From Clostridia bacterium (GTDB taxonomy: Bacteria > Bacillota > Clostridia > Christensenellales > Borkfalkiaceae): a stretch of DNA of 64,000 nt. Shown here in pieces: positions 1-10,552 of the stretch. The translations under genes were made by a program, and so were the position numbers. Under the pieces are notes generated by a model, which was given only the letters and a program-made list of their open reading frames with translations, did not search any database and was not told the DNA's origin. The number at the start of each line of letters is the position of its first letter. Position 1 is the first letter of the stretch. The DNA lies in NCBI GenBank assembly GCA_017545865.1, contig JAFWXO010000020.1, forward strand, positions 117,131-181,130, written 5' to 3'.

Positions 1-3000
1 ATCATCAAACTTAGTTAATGCAACGTTACAAGTTGCGCAAGTGCCTTCAGTCTTAGAGAAGGTTTCGCCACAAGTAGTACATACGTAACCAGCAATAACG
101 TTATTAGGTGCTTTATAAGAGTCAGCTGTGATAGTGCTTGCATCAACAAGAGCCTTAAAGCCTGCTTTCATACCAGTCATAATGGGGATATCACCCTTAA
201 CTTGGTTGCCTGCAAAACCAACGTAAGTTTCATAAGAAGTGTACGGTTGAAGAGTACCGATATTTCTTATTTGTAATACGCCGTTTTCATAGTGCCAGAA
301 CGAGTTGTAGTTTGAACCATAGCACCATTGATATACAACAGGAGTTGCACCAAGAGTTATAACGTTGTTAATATACTTAGCAGTTGCTCTTTCAGGTTGA
401 TTAAGTCTGTTATTTTGGAATAACGCCGTGCTATCACTGTACATAGACGAATTCATTGCAATAGCCTTTCCAGATACTTCAGCGCCGTATTCATCACCTG
501 CTAACGTAGAACCAGTAGCAACGGTATTACCAGCGGTATCAATAACGATGTTGTTATAGTAACCGAAACCGTTGAAACCAATGATACCTTGAACTTTACT
601 TTCATCATTGAAGGAAACGTAAAGGTTGCTTACGTGTAAGTGAGAACCAGGCCAATAGTTATGGTCAGGAGTATACCAACCAAGAAGAGCATATTTACCA
701 GTATTGCCACTATCAGTAGCAGTTACGTTAGTAAACGCAATATTCTTAACAACTGCACCACCAACAGATAAAGTGCCACCGTTATATAAGAACGCACCAA
801 ATAAACCGTATTCGCCAACGTTGTAATTCTTAATAGTATAACCATAGCCATCGAAATAGCCAAGGAAACCACCATTACCGTTTTGGTTAGGAACAGGAGT
901 TTTAATGCTATTATATGCAAACGTAATACCAGTCATATCGATATCGCCGCTAAGTTTATAGAAACCATAGTTATGGGTTTGCTTAGAATAATCAATATCG
1001 AGCGCTGCTTTAAGAGCGTTTGCGTTATCAATAATAGAAGTCCAGAAGGAAACGTCATTGAATTGATAGTAAGCCTTGTTAGTGCCGATAGTAACGCTAA
1101 ACTTTTGAACGTCAGCATATTCGCGCTTAGAAATAATAGGAAGACCTGCTTCTTCATCAGCCTTAGAAGACTTAATTCTCATTTCACCGTTTGCAAGGAT
1201 ACCACCGTTTTCTTTATTTAAAGTAAAGGTCTTTCCTTCAAACTTAACGATTGCTTCAACGATACCAGAATCATCAATTAACGTAGAATTGATAAAGCCT
1301 TTATTTGCATCGAAATCAACTGCATCGTTTATAATAACGGTATTTTCAACGTCTCTTTCAATGGTAACGGTAATAACTTTTTCGTGAGCAACCCCATCAA
1401 CCGTAAAGTTGATTGTAACAAGCGCTTCACCAAAGAGATTAGCTGTTAACTTATCGTTAGATACAATAATAGCAGCGCTATCAGAAGAAAGAGTTACGGA
1501 AGTTGCGTCAGTACCGTTAGATTCAACACCGATAGTATAAGGAGTTTCAGAAATCTTTAATACAACTTCTTCAGTTGCAACACCGTTTACCTTAACTGTT
1601 GCATACTTGGAAATTATATCGATAACGTCAACAACGAAATCAACCGACCAGTTTGTACCTTCGTAAACGAAAGTTGCAGTAACAACAACGTCATTAGCAA
1701 ATGCGCTTGCAGTTGCGCTGCTTCCATTGAACACAAGGTTACTTGAACTTGAAGCAAACGTTACGTTCGGAACTTCAACGCCTTTTAACATTACCTTGAA
1801 TTCGCCGGTAGAACCCTTAGCAAATTCAACTTCATTATCAAATTCTTCGCCGTTTAAAGAGAAATTGAAGGGGCTTACAACGTTAACAGTGAACGCCTTG
1901 GTGTAAGACTTGCCGTTAATCTTATAAGAAGCGTTAACGACTGCGCCGTCACCTAATTTAACACCCGTAATAGCGTTATTTTCAATAGAGATAAGATCAC
2001 TATTAGAAGCGATAGTAAGTTCTTCAACAGAGCCACCGAATAACTTAACGTCAAAACCAGCGGTTTCGTAGCAATCAATAGTTAATTCAGCAGAATCATT
2101 TAACGTTGCGTAAACTTGATCAGCATAATTATCAGTTAAGCTATGCCAAATAGGAGTGTTGCCGATAACGTACCAGTTTTCACTCGTTGCAAAAGAAGCT
2201 GCAACTGAAGGTAAGCCTTCGTAGTCAGAAGTGGTAAACTCAGCCATATTGTTGTAACGGAGAATATTCTTGTTAACGATAGTCTTACCGGTTACAACTA
2301 CTTGACCGCTAATTTCTTCGTGAGGACCAGCAGTTGATTGAACTGTGTGGTTGCCAACGTTCTTAGGATGAACTGTATCAAACGCTGAGAACGGGAATAA
2401 AAGTTTAGTTTCGTTTGCGCCGTAAGTGATTGCGTTGCTTGCAGAAGCATCGTCTTTAAGACCGCTAGGACCACCGTTTAAACTAAGCGGAACGGGCGAA
2501 ACTACAACGATATCAGAAAGTTTTGCAGCAGCATTTATAGAAGTTGAGAAGGAAGAATAGCCATAAGCATATAATTCTTCAGACAAATATTTTTCAATGT
2601 TAGCTGCAAATTTATAATCTTCAGGTCTCTTGAATTCAACGATAACGTTATCAATAACTGCGGCAGCGCCAATGTTAGCTAAAATACCACGAGTTGTTGA
2701 ATTGTTTTCGTTAACGTCAACGTAAACGTTTTGCATAGTTCCGTTGAAACTGTAAGAAAGCGGAGAAACTAAACCGTAAAGTTTGTTTTGGTCGCCAACA
2801 AGTTTTTCACCGAAAAGATTAGTAAACGCAACATTCTTAATCACACCGTTTGCTTTAACGTTGTGGAAGAAACCATACGCTCTAATGTTTGCGTATTTAG
2901 AAACTATTGTACATTCAGGATTTGAGTAAACTGCGCCCTTGTCGTTCGCTTGAACAACGGTAGCGTTCTTAATTGTGTAACCACAACCGTCGAACACACC

Positions 3001-4509
3001 TGCGAAACCGATTTCAGGACGAGAATTGATATCTTCGTAATATACAACGCCGTTATATTTACGGTAACCAGCATACAAATTAACACCAAAGTTGTCAACG
3101 TCGTCAACGCGGTTATCGATAACAACGCCAGTCATATCGATATCGTTTAAAAGTTTATGGTAACCTGTTATCAATCTCTTGTTAGTAACTTGTTCAAAGG
3201 ATAATTTAACGTCTTGAGCGTCAGCCATATATCCTGCGCAAGCTTTAACAGGGATTTCGTATCTTTCAGTCTTAGTACCAAGAACGATAGAAGTGTTGAT
3301 TTCTTCTTCTTGGTTAACTTGAAGACCTAAAACTGCACCGTTTGCATTGTTAACGGTTAATGCTAAACCATCTTGATAAGCGTCAACTAAAGTAACGTCT
3401 TCGCCCCAAGCATCTGCAAACGTTTCAAGCGCAACGTTTTGATAACCAGTAGCAGTTTTAATTTTGTATAAACCACTATTAGCCGAGAAAAGTTCAACGC
3501 CGGTTGCAAGAGTTTTAATAGGTCTATCAATAGTAATAACAAAGTTACTCTTATAATCATTATAGCTAAATTCAACTACAACTTCACCCATTTGAAGAGC
3601 AGTTAAAGTCATAGTAGTTGCATCGTAAGTATAGTCAACGCCTGCTTCGGTATTGCCAACGGGTTTAACTGAAATGTTTTCAGTCGGCAACGGAATAGTT
3701 TCACCGTTCACAATAGCAGTAGGAACGAAAACGTGAACGTTGTTATAAGAAGCCGGATCTATAAATGATGCGGGAGTTTCAATAGCGTAAGAAGTAAGAA
3801 TTTGACCTTCATCATAGAAAGCAACGTTATCTTTAACTTCAAGATTAAAGGTTGCAGAAAGCGTGTCAGATTGAGTTTTACCTTGAACAGAATCAGAGAA
3901 GGTAAAGTCACGCCAGTTAGCGTTAATGGTAACCTTTGTAGCGCCAGTCTTAAGAGTGGTGATAACACCATCTTCAGAAATGGTTAAAACGCTATCATCT
4001 TCAATAACGTAATCAACGTCAAAATCATCAAAATGCAAGCCGTTAAAGTCAACGTAAGGTAAAATATCATAAGTCTTATCTACTGCGATAATAGTGTTAT
4101 CAACAAGGTTAGAGTCAAATCTTAAAGTCGGAAGATAGTCTCCATAAGAAACGGAAACAACGCAAGATGCGGTAACGCCTCCAAAACTTGCAGTAACAGT
4201 AGAAATACCTGCGCCAACGGCAGTAATATTGCCGTTTTCAACAATAGCAACAGACTTGTCGCTTGAATCGTAAACTAAATCGCCTTTAACGTTCTTAGTT
4301 TGAACGTTTAAGTTTTTAGTTTCGCCTAAAAGCATAGGAATTGCACTTGCCATTGTGATAGTCGGCTCAAGCGGTTGAAGAACCGAGACGTTAGGACCAC
4401 TCGGTTTATCATCAGCATTGTTTTTGCCTTTATCACCGCATCCTACCGTTGCAAGCGCAACGGTAGATGCGAGTGTAAGAACTAACAATTTCTTAAATAA
4501 TTTTTTCAT
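1..4509 (-). CDS. Very large surface lipoprotein with Ig-like/Big_2-type domains (partial, C-terminus off window)
   Basis: An open frame starts with ATG at 4509 behind GAGGG and stays open to base 1 (1503 codons, no stop), so the C-terminus lies outside the window. The N-terminus is a basic, hydrophobic signal peptide ending ATVGC, a plausible though imperfect lipobox, then an Asp/Ser/Pro-rich linker. Residues ~50-120 look like a bacterial Ig-like (Big_2-type) domain, with phrases such as AVGAGISTVTA; more beta-rich modules follow. Two copies of a GLUG-like block, each with DIDMTG and FDGYGYTIKN or FDGCGYTIKN, sit near nt 3160-2800 and 970-660. The last residues form a CxxC...CxxC zinc ribbon (YVCTTCGETF...CATC, nt ~10-95). 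It is probably anchored outside the membrane and may bind glycans or protein. It follows the DUF4838 gene by 52 nt. The ligand is unknown. Confidence 0.8.
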   Translation of the reverse strand, partial: MKKLFKKLLVLTLASTVALATVGCGDKGKNNADDKPSGPNVSVLQPLEPTITMASAIPMLLGETKNLNVQTKNVKGDLVYDSSDKSVAIVENGNITAVGAGISTVTASFGGVTASCVVSVSYGDYLPTLRFDSNLVDNTIIAVDKTYDILPYVDFNGLHFDDFDVDYVIEDDSVLTISEDGVITTLKTGATKVTINANWRDFTFSDSVQGKTQSDTLSATFNLEVKDNVAFYDEGQILTSYAIETPASFIDPASYNNVHVFVPTAIVNGETIPLPTENISVKPVGNTEAGVDYTYDATTMTLTALQMGEVVVEFSYNDYKSNFVITIDRPIKTLATGVELFSANSGLYKIKTATGYQNVALETFADAWGEDVTLVDAYQDGLALTVNNANGAVLGLQVNQEEEINTSIVLGTKTERYEIPVKACAGYMADAQDVKLSFEQVTNKRLITGYHKLLNDIDMTGVVIDNRVDDVDNFGVNLYAGYRKYNGVVYYEDINSRPEIGFAGVFDGCGYTIKNATVVQANDKGAVYSNPECTIVSKYANIRAYGFFHNVKANGVIKNVAFTNLFGEKLVGDQNKLYGLVSPLSYSFNGTMQNVYVDVNENNSTTRGILANIGAAAVIDNVIVEFKRPEDYKFAANIEKYLSEELYAYGYSSFSTSINAAAKLSDIVVVSPVPLSLNGGPSGLKDDASASNAITYGANETKLLFPFSAFDTVHPKNVGNHTVQSTAGPHEEISGQVVVTGKTIVNKNILRYNNMAEFTTSDYEGLPSVAASFATSENWYVIGNTPIWHSLTDNYADQVYATLNDSAELTIDCYETAGFDVKLFGGSVEELTIASNSDLISIENNAITGVKLGDGAVVNASYKINGKSYTKAFTVNVVSPFNFSLNGEEFDNEVEFAKGSTGEFKVMLKGVEVPNVTFASSSSNLVFNGSSATASAFANDVVVTATFVYEGTNWSVDFVVDVIDIISKYATVKVNGVATEEVVLKISETPYTIGVESNGTDATSVTLSSDSAAIIVSNDKLTANLFGEALVTINFTVDGVAHEKVITVTIERDVENTVIINDAVDFDANKGFINSTLIDDSGIVEAIVKFEGKTFTLNKENGGILANGEMRIKSSKADEEAGLPIISKREYADVQKFSVTIGTNKAYYQFNDVSFWTSIIDNANALKAALDIDYSKQTHNYGFYKLSGDIDMTGITFAYNSIKTPVPNQNGNGGFLGYFDGYGYTIKNYNVGEYGLFGAFLYNGGTLSVGGAVVKNIAFTNVTATDSGNTGKYALLGWYTPDHNYWPGSHLHVSNLYVSFNDESKVQGIIGFNGFGYYNNIVIDTAGNTVATGSTLAGDEYGAEVSGKAIAMNSSMYSDSTALFQNNRLNQPERATAKYINNVITLGATPVVYQWCYGSNYNSFWHYENGVLQIRNIGTLQPYTSYETYVGFAGNQVKGDIPIMTGMKAGFKALVDASTITADSYKAPNNVIAGYVCTTCGETFSKTEGTCATCNVALTKFDD

Positions 4510-4561
4510 AATCCCTCAAAAAAATCGTATAGTTTATTCACTATAAATTACAAATTATAAA

Positions 4562-7081
4562 TTATAATTTACCTGCAAGAGTGTGGAAATCCGCGTCGTT
4601 TTGAGTCTTAATATTGATCAACGGATAAGTTCTTGAATAGTAAAGCATAAATTCTTTGTACTTATCGTAATCTGCCTTAGTCAAGTTTTCTCTGTAAAGA
4701 GACATAATGTTCATGACCGGAGCAGCAAGTTCAATGTGAATATGGTCAACGGTAATAGCGTATAAACCAGGATTGATAGTCTTGTATTTTTCAAGTTCAT
4801 CAATCGCACCGTACATACCTTCTACCCATTTTTGTAAAATAGGTAACGGCCAGTACTTAGGTTGACCCATAACTTGACCACCTACACCACCACGAATATT
4901 GAATTCGTCTGCCATCCAGTGACGATATACTCTCATTGAGTAGTAAATGTCAAGCATAGTGTCAGCAGCGTCAAGATACATTGCGTCAAAGAAATCTCTG
5001 GTTAAATCACCGATAGGTTGATTGCAGTCCCATTCAAGTTCAGATTGAATATAAGAGTTAAGGGTTTGCCAGTCGGGAGCGATATCACCATTATCTTGAG
5101 ATTCGTTAAAGGTGAACTTAACGCCTGCGTTTGCAAGGTATGCATAGTAGTCGTTATTCCAAAGACCCGCAGTATCGTAGAAGTAGTTGTAACCATATTG
5201 GAACGAAGGATAGTCCCAAATTAAGATATCGTTACAGATAAGTCTCCATTCTTCGAAGTTGTGGCGAGCTTTAGCGTTAACGTTATCGTACCAGTTAGAT
5301 TGACCAACTCTGTAACCACCAGCGTAGTAGATAGAAACGTTATAACGTTCTTTAGTGTTAGCCCAGTCAATAGTACCATCAGCGTTCTTCTTGTATTCAT
5401 AACCTAAGCAGTCGTATTTAGGATCCCAGTGGCTATCGCCGTTTTCATCTTGCCATACGGGAGCGTTGGTAAGGTTGTGATATACGAAGTAACCCATAGT
5501 GAAACCAAGGTCACGTCTATCGTAAGCTGCGTTTTCAGGCATAGCCATCCAAGGAAGAATGTATTGTTCCATAACGTCGTTCAAAAGGAAGTTAACGGCA
5601 GCGCAGTTAGAGTCGTCGTTATTCTTATAAAGTTCTTTACAAGCTTCACACGCACAGGGTTCGCCCGCGTCTTCAATTGAGAAGAGCATTGTGTTTCTGT
5701 TGGGGAATTTTTCAACAGGATATAATCTGCAAGATTGCATTACGCATTCTGCAAGACGTTTAACGAGCGCTTGATAAGCGTTTTGGTTACCTTTTGCAGT
5801 ATAACAGCAAGATACACCAACCCACATGTTACCAACAGTACCACGTTTGTGACCTAAAGAAGCATTTTCGTGTTCTTTTTGGTCGCCGTATTGATACCAG
5901 TCACCGATACCGTCGCCGTTCTTATCGGCGTTCTTAATAGCATCGGAAACACCGTTACCCCATTCGCCCCAGCTATCAGGAATACCGTCGCCGTTTTCGT
6001 CAACGTCAACAACGCCGTCACCGTCAACGTCTGCTACGTAAGCCTTAGCGGAAGGATTGCCAAGTCTGCCAGGAGCGTAAGCGTCGTATTGAATTTCGCC
6101 AGTAGCGGTATAAACGTCACCAGTAGGAATATATTCGTCGTAGAAATATTTTTCGTAGTTAACGTATTTAGTATTGTTAATATCAGTTACGTTATCTTTG
6201 TAACCTTGGAAGTATTCTTCAACGTTGTGAATTGTAGAATTAGAACCCCAGTTATCAGTGTAAACAACACCCATAAGGTCGTTACCGTGAGATGCGGTTA
6301 AACGCGCTCTGTAAGAACGGTTGTTCATATCTTCTTGAGTAAGACCGTTAAGTTGGTCGAACGGTTGAGATTCTTTACCAACGTCGTAAGTGGGGATATT
6401 TCTCATACGTCTATCAATATCAGGGATATCTTTAACGTTGAATACTTTAGCCTTTTCATCTAAAACGTTAGTGTCAATTCTAATAGTATCTCTGTAGAAA
6501 TATTCATAGTTGAAGTGAATTGCCATGAAATCGTAAACACAGTTTACAACACCAAGGTCAGATAAACCAAGGAAGTAAGTAATATTTCTCTTAGTAATAA
6601 TACGAACGCCTTCGGTTTTAAGGGCTACTCTATCAATTTCAGCGTCTGAAATGTGAATTTCAGGATCGTAACCTTCATCACCGGGGTTTTTGTTCATTTT
6701 CTTGAACCAAGCGTTATCGCCGAAGGAAATATATTTACCATCAACGTTTAATAATTCGCTGTTTTCAGGAATTGAAGGTAATGCAAGACCAGTAGCATCT
6801 TCAAAAAGTAAGTCGAATTCCTTCTTAGCAACTTTCATATCAGTAGATAAAACCGTGGGAACGATAGTTGCAAAGTCAGAAACGCCGTTTTTTACGAGCC
6901 ATGTGTCAACACTGTCAGGCGCGGTAAAATCGTGAACGCCTTGGAAGGATACGGGAACAAACTCAGGAAGAGCTTGTTCGCCAGTAGAAGTATCTTCTTC
7001 ACCACCACACGCAACGATAGAGAAAGAGAGCGTGAGTATAAGAGTTAATATAACGAATATTCTTGATAATCTTTTAATCAT
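4562..7081 (-). CDS. DUF4838-like lipoprotein with calcium-loop insert
   Basis: This 839-residue secreted lipoprotein has a signal peptide ending SIVACGG, with Cys25 as the lipidated residue. The body resembles DUF4838 proteins, found near glycan-use genes in gut bacteria and thought to be glycoside-hydrolase-like; I base this on the Cys cluster C476/C478/C481 after an SIEDAGEP stretch and on the aromatic-rich barrel-like C-terminal half. Residues ~349-400 hold Asp/Asn/Gly-rich DxDGDGxxD, DENGDGIPD and DKNGDGIGD loops, like thrombospondin type 3 or dockerin calcium loops, inserted inside the domain. It lies 18 nt downstream of the Ig-like protein gene, so the two are probably co-transcribed. 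Enzymatic activity is inferred from family context and no catalytic pair is assigned. Confidence 0.72.
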   Translation of the reverse strand: MIKRLSRIFVILTLILTLSFSIVACGGEEDTSTGEQALPEFVPVSFQGVHDFTAPDSVDTWLVKNGVSDFATIVPTVLSTDMKVAKKEFDLLFEDATGLALPSIPENSELLNVDGKYISFGDNAWFKKMNKNPGDEGYDPEIHISDAEIDRVALKTEGVRIITKRNITYFLGLSDLGVVNCVYDFMAIHFNYEYFYRDTIRIDTNVLDEKAKVFNVKDIPDIDRRMRNIPTYDVGKESQPFDQLNGLTQEDMNNRSYRARLTASHGNDLMGVVYTDNWGSNSTIHNVEEYFQGYKDNVTDINNTKYVNYEKYFYDEYIPTGDVYTATGEIQYDAYAPGRLGNPSAKAYVADVDGDGVVDVDENGDGIPDSWGEWGNGVSDAIKNADKNGDGIGDWYQYGDQKEHENASLGHKRGTVGNMWVGVSCCYTAKGNQNAYQALVKRLAECVMQSCRLYPVEKFPNRNTMLFSIEDAGEPCACEACKELYKNNDDSNCAAVNFLLNDVMEQYILPWMAMPENAAYDRRDLGFTMGYFVYHNLTNAPVWQDENGDSHWDPKYDCLGYEYKKNADGTIDWANTKERYNVSIYYAGGYRVGQSNWYDNVNAKARHNFEEWRLICNDILIWDYPSFQYGYNYFYDTAGLWNNDYYAYLANAGVKFTFNESQDNGDIAPDWQTLNSYIQSELEWDCNQPIGDLTRDFFDAMYLDAADTMLDIYYSMRVYRHWMADEFNIRGGVGGQVMGQPKYWPLPILQKWVEGMYGAIDELEKYKTINPGLYAITVDHIHIELAAPVMNIMSLYRENLTKADYDKYKEFMLYYSRTYPLINIKTQNDADFHTLAGKL

Positions 7082-7099
7082 TTTCTTTTTCTCCTTTTA

Positions 7100-10000
7100 T
7101 TATTGAACGTTAAGTTTGTAAGAAACAATAGTCATGTTCTTAGCTTCGTCGATAGCCATTACGTAAACGGTGTACATACCACGTCTTGTAATAATACAGC
7201 TATCGGTAATGGGAACGTGTTCATCACCAGTATCAATTATTTCAAACGGTTCAGAAGAATATACGGTGAAATAATTTGAATCGTTGATAATAACAACGCC
7301 AACGCTTATCTTGGTTTGTTCAGAAACGTCATCAGATACGGTGTATTCAATAGAGAACGCCTTACCTAAAGTTACGTTGTGAACGGTTGATTCGTTGAAA
7401 CCATAGTTAAGAGTAATTTCAGGAGCAACGGTATCGGTTGCAGAAATTTGGAAGGAAGGAGCGGTAGATTTACCAGCAGCATCTTCAACGGTGTATTCTA
7501 CCTTCCAAGTAGCGTACTTATCAAGTTCGATAACGTAGTTCTTGGTCGGATCTTGAGTACCGTCAAGTAAAACACCATCTTTACTCTTGATAGGAGCGTT
7601 ATTATATTTAACAGTCATCTTGGTTCTGTTATTACCATTTTCATCCTTATGAGTGTAAGGAGTTAAAATATCGTTAACGTTCGGAGAGTAAATAGTAACT
7701 AAAGAGTTAAGCGCGTAAGAACCAGCAGCCGAAGTATAGTAAATCATCGGAGCGGAAGTATCTTGTTGCTTAGACATATTGAACTTGTGGTTACCAAACG
7801 TTAAAATGCTAAGCGCTGCTCTTTCAGAGGTAATACCATCTACAGAAAGAGTGATATAGAAGCGATCAGCAGCAGGTTTGAACGGAAGGTCATAGTTCTT
7901 ACCACCGATAGTAACGAGTTGGTTAGCAACGCTGTAGTAGAATTGTAAGTTAGAGTTTTCTTTCAATGCTACGGGAGAAGCAAATGCTTTACCGCCGTTA
8001 AGAGTACATCTCGTATCGTCACCAAGCATAAAGAGTTGGAAATATACGGAGTTGTTTTCATCGTAAATATCGGTAAGAGTGATAGTAAGACTATTGAAGT
8101 CGCTCATACCAACTTGAGTTTTTAAGTTAATATAGAATTGACCAACGGTGTTGAAACCAAGCGGGTTGATAAAGGTTGCACTCATAGAAGTTGCATTGTC
8201 AACCGGCGCCATGTAAAGTTCAGCAAGGTTAGACTTTAATTCAGCGTTTTCAATATCAAAATATTTAGCTTGATCAATGTTTGCAGTTTGTTTATTCTTA
8301 ACGGTTGTAAGAACGATCTTATCATTGTTTGCAATAGCAGCGTCATTTCTAACGTCTACAATTTCAGCAAGACCAGTAACGTAATCTTCAACACCTTCAG
8401 AAACGTATTTAAACATTACGGAATCAACGTTAGGAATAAGGTTACCTTCAGAGTCAGCGCCCATAACGAAGGTGTTGCCTGCTTTTACCCAAGTTGCGCC
8501 TTCATCATAACTTAAGTATACGTCAGTCTTGTTTTCAACCATAGTATCGCCGAACTTGTAAGCAGTGAAGTCAGGCTTTTCATAAGTCATACCTAAAATA
8601 TAGTATTTTTGAAGAAGAGGCGCAGATGCGAATTCAACAACGTTGTTAGATACGCAGTTTACTTCGTAAGTTTCAACGTGATAGTTAGCATTGTCAGTAA
8701 ATTCGTAAGTTACGGTATATTTACCAGTTTCAATGGGCTTGAACGCAATCTTTTGACCTTCATAATTATATAAATTGTAGTTAGCGTTAAAGTATTCTTT
8801 GCCACCCTTAGTGATAGTTAACTTAACGTTTAAGTCTTCTTTAACGTTTAAGGTATCTAAATATTTAAGAGCATCAACAGAAACGTCAACACCGGCAACG
8901 AGAGTTAACTTATCGAATACGGCTTTAATACCTTCATTGATAACAACGTCACCCGTAACGCTTAATTCAGAAGCTTCAACGGGAACAACGTTAAAGGTTG
9001 CAATACCTTCGTTACCGTAAATATCGTTTGCTCTATATTCAATAGTATAAATTACCTTTTCAGAAAGATAGAAAGAACCATCGTCGTTAACGTCAACTAA
9101 AACTTTTGCGCTATCTTTATCAACGTAGTTTTTGTAAACTCTGTATTCAACTTCAGAACACTTATTTGCATCGTATGCAACAGCATCGGGAACGAAGAAT
9201 TTAACGTTGTGAACAGGATCGTATGCAGAGTAAACGCCGTTAACGTCAGTAGACTTAGCGTTAACTTTAATAACGGGCGCAATACTATCAACGATAGTAT
9301 CAGCTTTGTAGTATTCTTGAAGTTCTTCACCAGTAATACCAGCAAGCGCTAAAACGTCGATATGAGCGGAGTTAAGTTCGAAGTTTCTTGCTTGGAGAGT
9401 AATTTTAACTTCACCAGTAGAGAAACCTTCGAAAAGTTGTGCGCCTTCATCGAAGATATCAGGGTTGTCAAGGTCGATAATAATATCTTGAGTGATAACG
9501 TTTTTGTTACCGTATTCAAAGTTGAAGTGACGAATCATGTGCATCTTAACAACCTTAGTAGTAGGATTGTATAAGAAGGAATAGTCGTATAAATCGTCTT
9601 CACCACCACCCCAAGTTCTCGTATTGTTGATGAAAGCCGCGTTACGAACACCGTCAACGTAGAAAATTCTTACTGAACCTTCTTTTTCAACTGCGTTATC
9701 AACGTAAGTATCAGCAGTACCGATAAGCGGAGTGTGTGCAGTTTCAACACCGAAAGAGTGACCGATAGAACCAACTTGGTTAGAAGAAGTGATCTTAATG
9801 TAGTTATTAGGATCGTTAACGTCAGTAAAGATAATATCGAAGTTCTTGTTGATAAGTGTTGCTTGCTTTAAGTTAGTTGCGCTTCTTTCAACCGAACCAA
9901 GGTTAACGGTTGCAAGATTAACGAAACCTTCTTCATCAGCATATTTAGTAGAAGCGTCGATAATGTTGTTAAGCGTTACGCTAACACCAGATTCAAGCGC

Positions 10001-10552
10001 TACTCTAACACCTTTAACAGTCTTTTCAACAACTGCGCCTTCAGCGGGTTCGTGAGAGTAAATTTCACTTGCCTTGTAGGTTGTACCCTTTTCAATTTTC
10101 TTGTACGCAGAATAAACGTCTTTTTCGTGTAAGGTTACGAAAGAGGCGTTGTTTGAAAAGTTATTATGAACGTTGAAAGTATCATAATATACGGTTGCTA
10201 CGTTGTTGTTGTATGCCCTGTAAGCAATTTCATACTTACCAAGTTGGTCAAGTTGAACACTATCCTTAATAGAAAGTGCAACGCCATCAGGATACGTAAT
10301 AACGTATGCAGTCGCAATAAGTTGGCCGTCGCCATTTACATCGTAAGTCTTGGGGAACTTAACTTCGTTCTCCGCAACTTCTTCGTCGGTTACCTTAACA
10401 ATGCTGTTAAGTTTATAGCTTTCAGCAACGATATCCTTGTATTCAGTAGCCGCTTTCGCAGTCTTAATACCAGAGATACCGAAACCAACGCCGATTGCCA
10501 TCGCAGCCGACAAGCATAAAACGGCAATTTTCTTTCCGAAAGATGCTTTCAT
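7100..10552 (-). CDS. Secreted multi-domain Ig-like surface protein
   Basis: The 1150-residue product starts with a classical signal peptide (basic MKASFGKK, hydrophobic core, cleavage near TAKAA) and has no lipobox. The rest is beta-rich. The C-terminal ~250 residues read as two Ig-like/DUF5011-type modules, with DTSAPMIYY and DTVAPEITL starts and ends such as VYVMAIDEAKN, the common 'D..AP.I' pattern of bacterial adhesion and carbohydrate-binding surface proteins. Residues ~160-400 look like a jelly-roll concanavalin-like domain. No sortase motif or membrane anchor is visible, so it may be released or held non-covalently. The ribosome site is AAGGAG. It follows the transporter operon after a 250-nt leader with two hairpins, and probably captures the glycan that the transporter imports. 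Substrate unknown. Confidence 0.7.
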   Translation of the reverse strand: MKASFGKKIAVLCLSAAMAIGVGFGISGIKTAKAATEYKDIVAESYKLNSIVKVTDEEVAENEVKFPKTYDVNGDGQLIATAYVITYPDGVALSIKDSVQLDQLGKYEIAYRAYNNNVATVYYDTFNVHNNFSNNASFVTLHEKDVYSAYKKIEKGTTYKASEIYSHEPAEGAVVEKTVKGVRVALESGVSVTLNNIIDASTKYADEEGFVNLATVNLGSVERSATNLKQATLINKNFDIIFTDVNDPNNYIKITSSNQVGSIGHSFGVETAHTPLIGTADTYVDNAVEKEGSVRIFYVDGVRNAAFINNTRTWGGGEDDLYDYSFLYNPTTKVVKMHMIRHFNFEYGNKNVITQDIIIDLDNPDIFDEGAQLFEGFSTGEVKITLQARNFELNSAHIDVLALAGITGEELQEYYKADTIVDSIAPVIKVNAKSTDVNGVYSAYDPVHNVKFFVPDAVAYDANKCSEVEYRVYKNYVDKDSAKVLVDVNDDGSFYLSEKVIYTIEYRANDIYGNEGIATFNVVPVEASELSVTGDVVINEGIKAVFDKLTLVAGVDVSVDALKYLDTLNVKEDLNVKLTITKGGKEYFNANYNLYNYEGQKIAFKPIETGKYTVTYEFTDNANYHVETYEVNCVSNNVVEFASAPLLQKYYILGMTYEKPDFTAYKFGDTMVENKTDVYLSYDEGATWVKAGNTFVMGADSEGNLIPNVDSVMFKYVSEGVEDYVTGLAEIVDVRNDAAIANNDKIVLTTVKNKQTANIDQAKYFDIENAELKSNLAELYMAPVDNATSMSATFINPLGFNTVGQFYINLKTQVGMSDFNSLTITLTDIYDENNSVYFQLFMLGDDTRCTLNGGKAFASPVALKENSNLQFYYSVANQLVTIGGKNYDLPFKPAADRFYITLSVDGITSERAALSILTFGNHKFNMSKQQDTSAPMIYYTSAAGSYALNSLVTIYSPNVNDILTPYTHKDENGNNRTKMTVKYNNAPIKSKDGVLLDGTQDPTKNYVIELDKYATWKVEYTVEDAAGKSTAPSFQISATDTVAPEITLNYGFNESTVHNVTLGKAFSIEYTVSDDVSEQTKISVGVVIINDSNYFTVYSSEPFEIIDTGDEHVPITDSCIITRRGMYTVYVMAIDEAKNMTIVSYKLNVQ

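Noticed and set aside
883-1221. 112-residue plus-strand frame inside the giant lipoprotein gene
   Set aside because: It is antisense to a continuous coding frame, has no ribosome site and no domain; a mirror effect of codon use.
5870-6301. 143-residue plus-strand frame inside the DUF4838 gene
   Set aside because: Antisense shadow of the Asp/Gly-rich region; Val/Asn repeats arise from GAC and AAC codons on the other strand.
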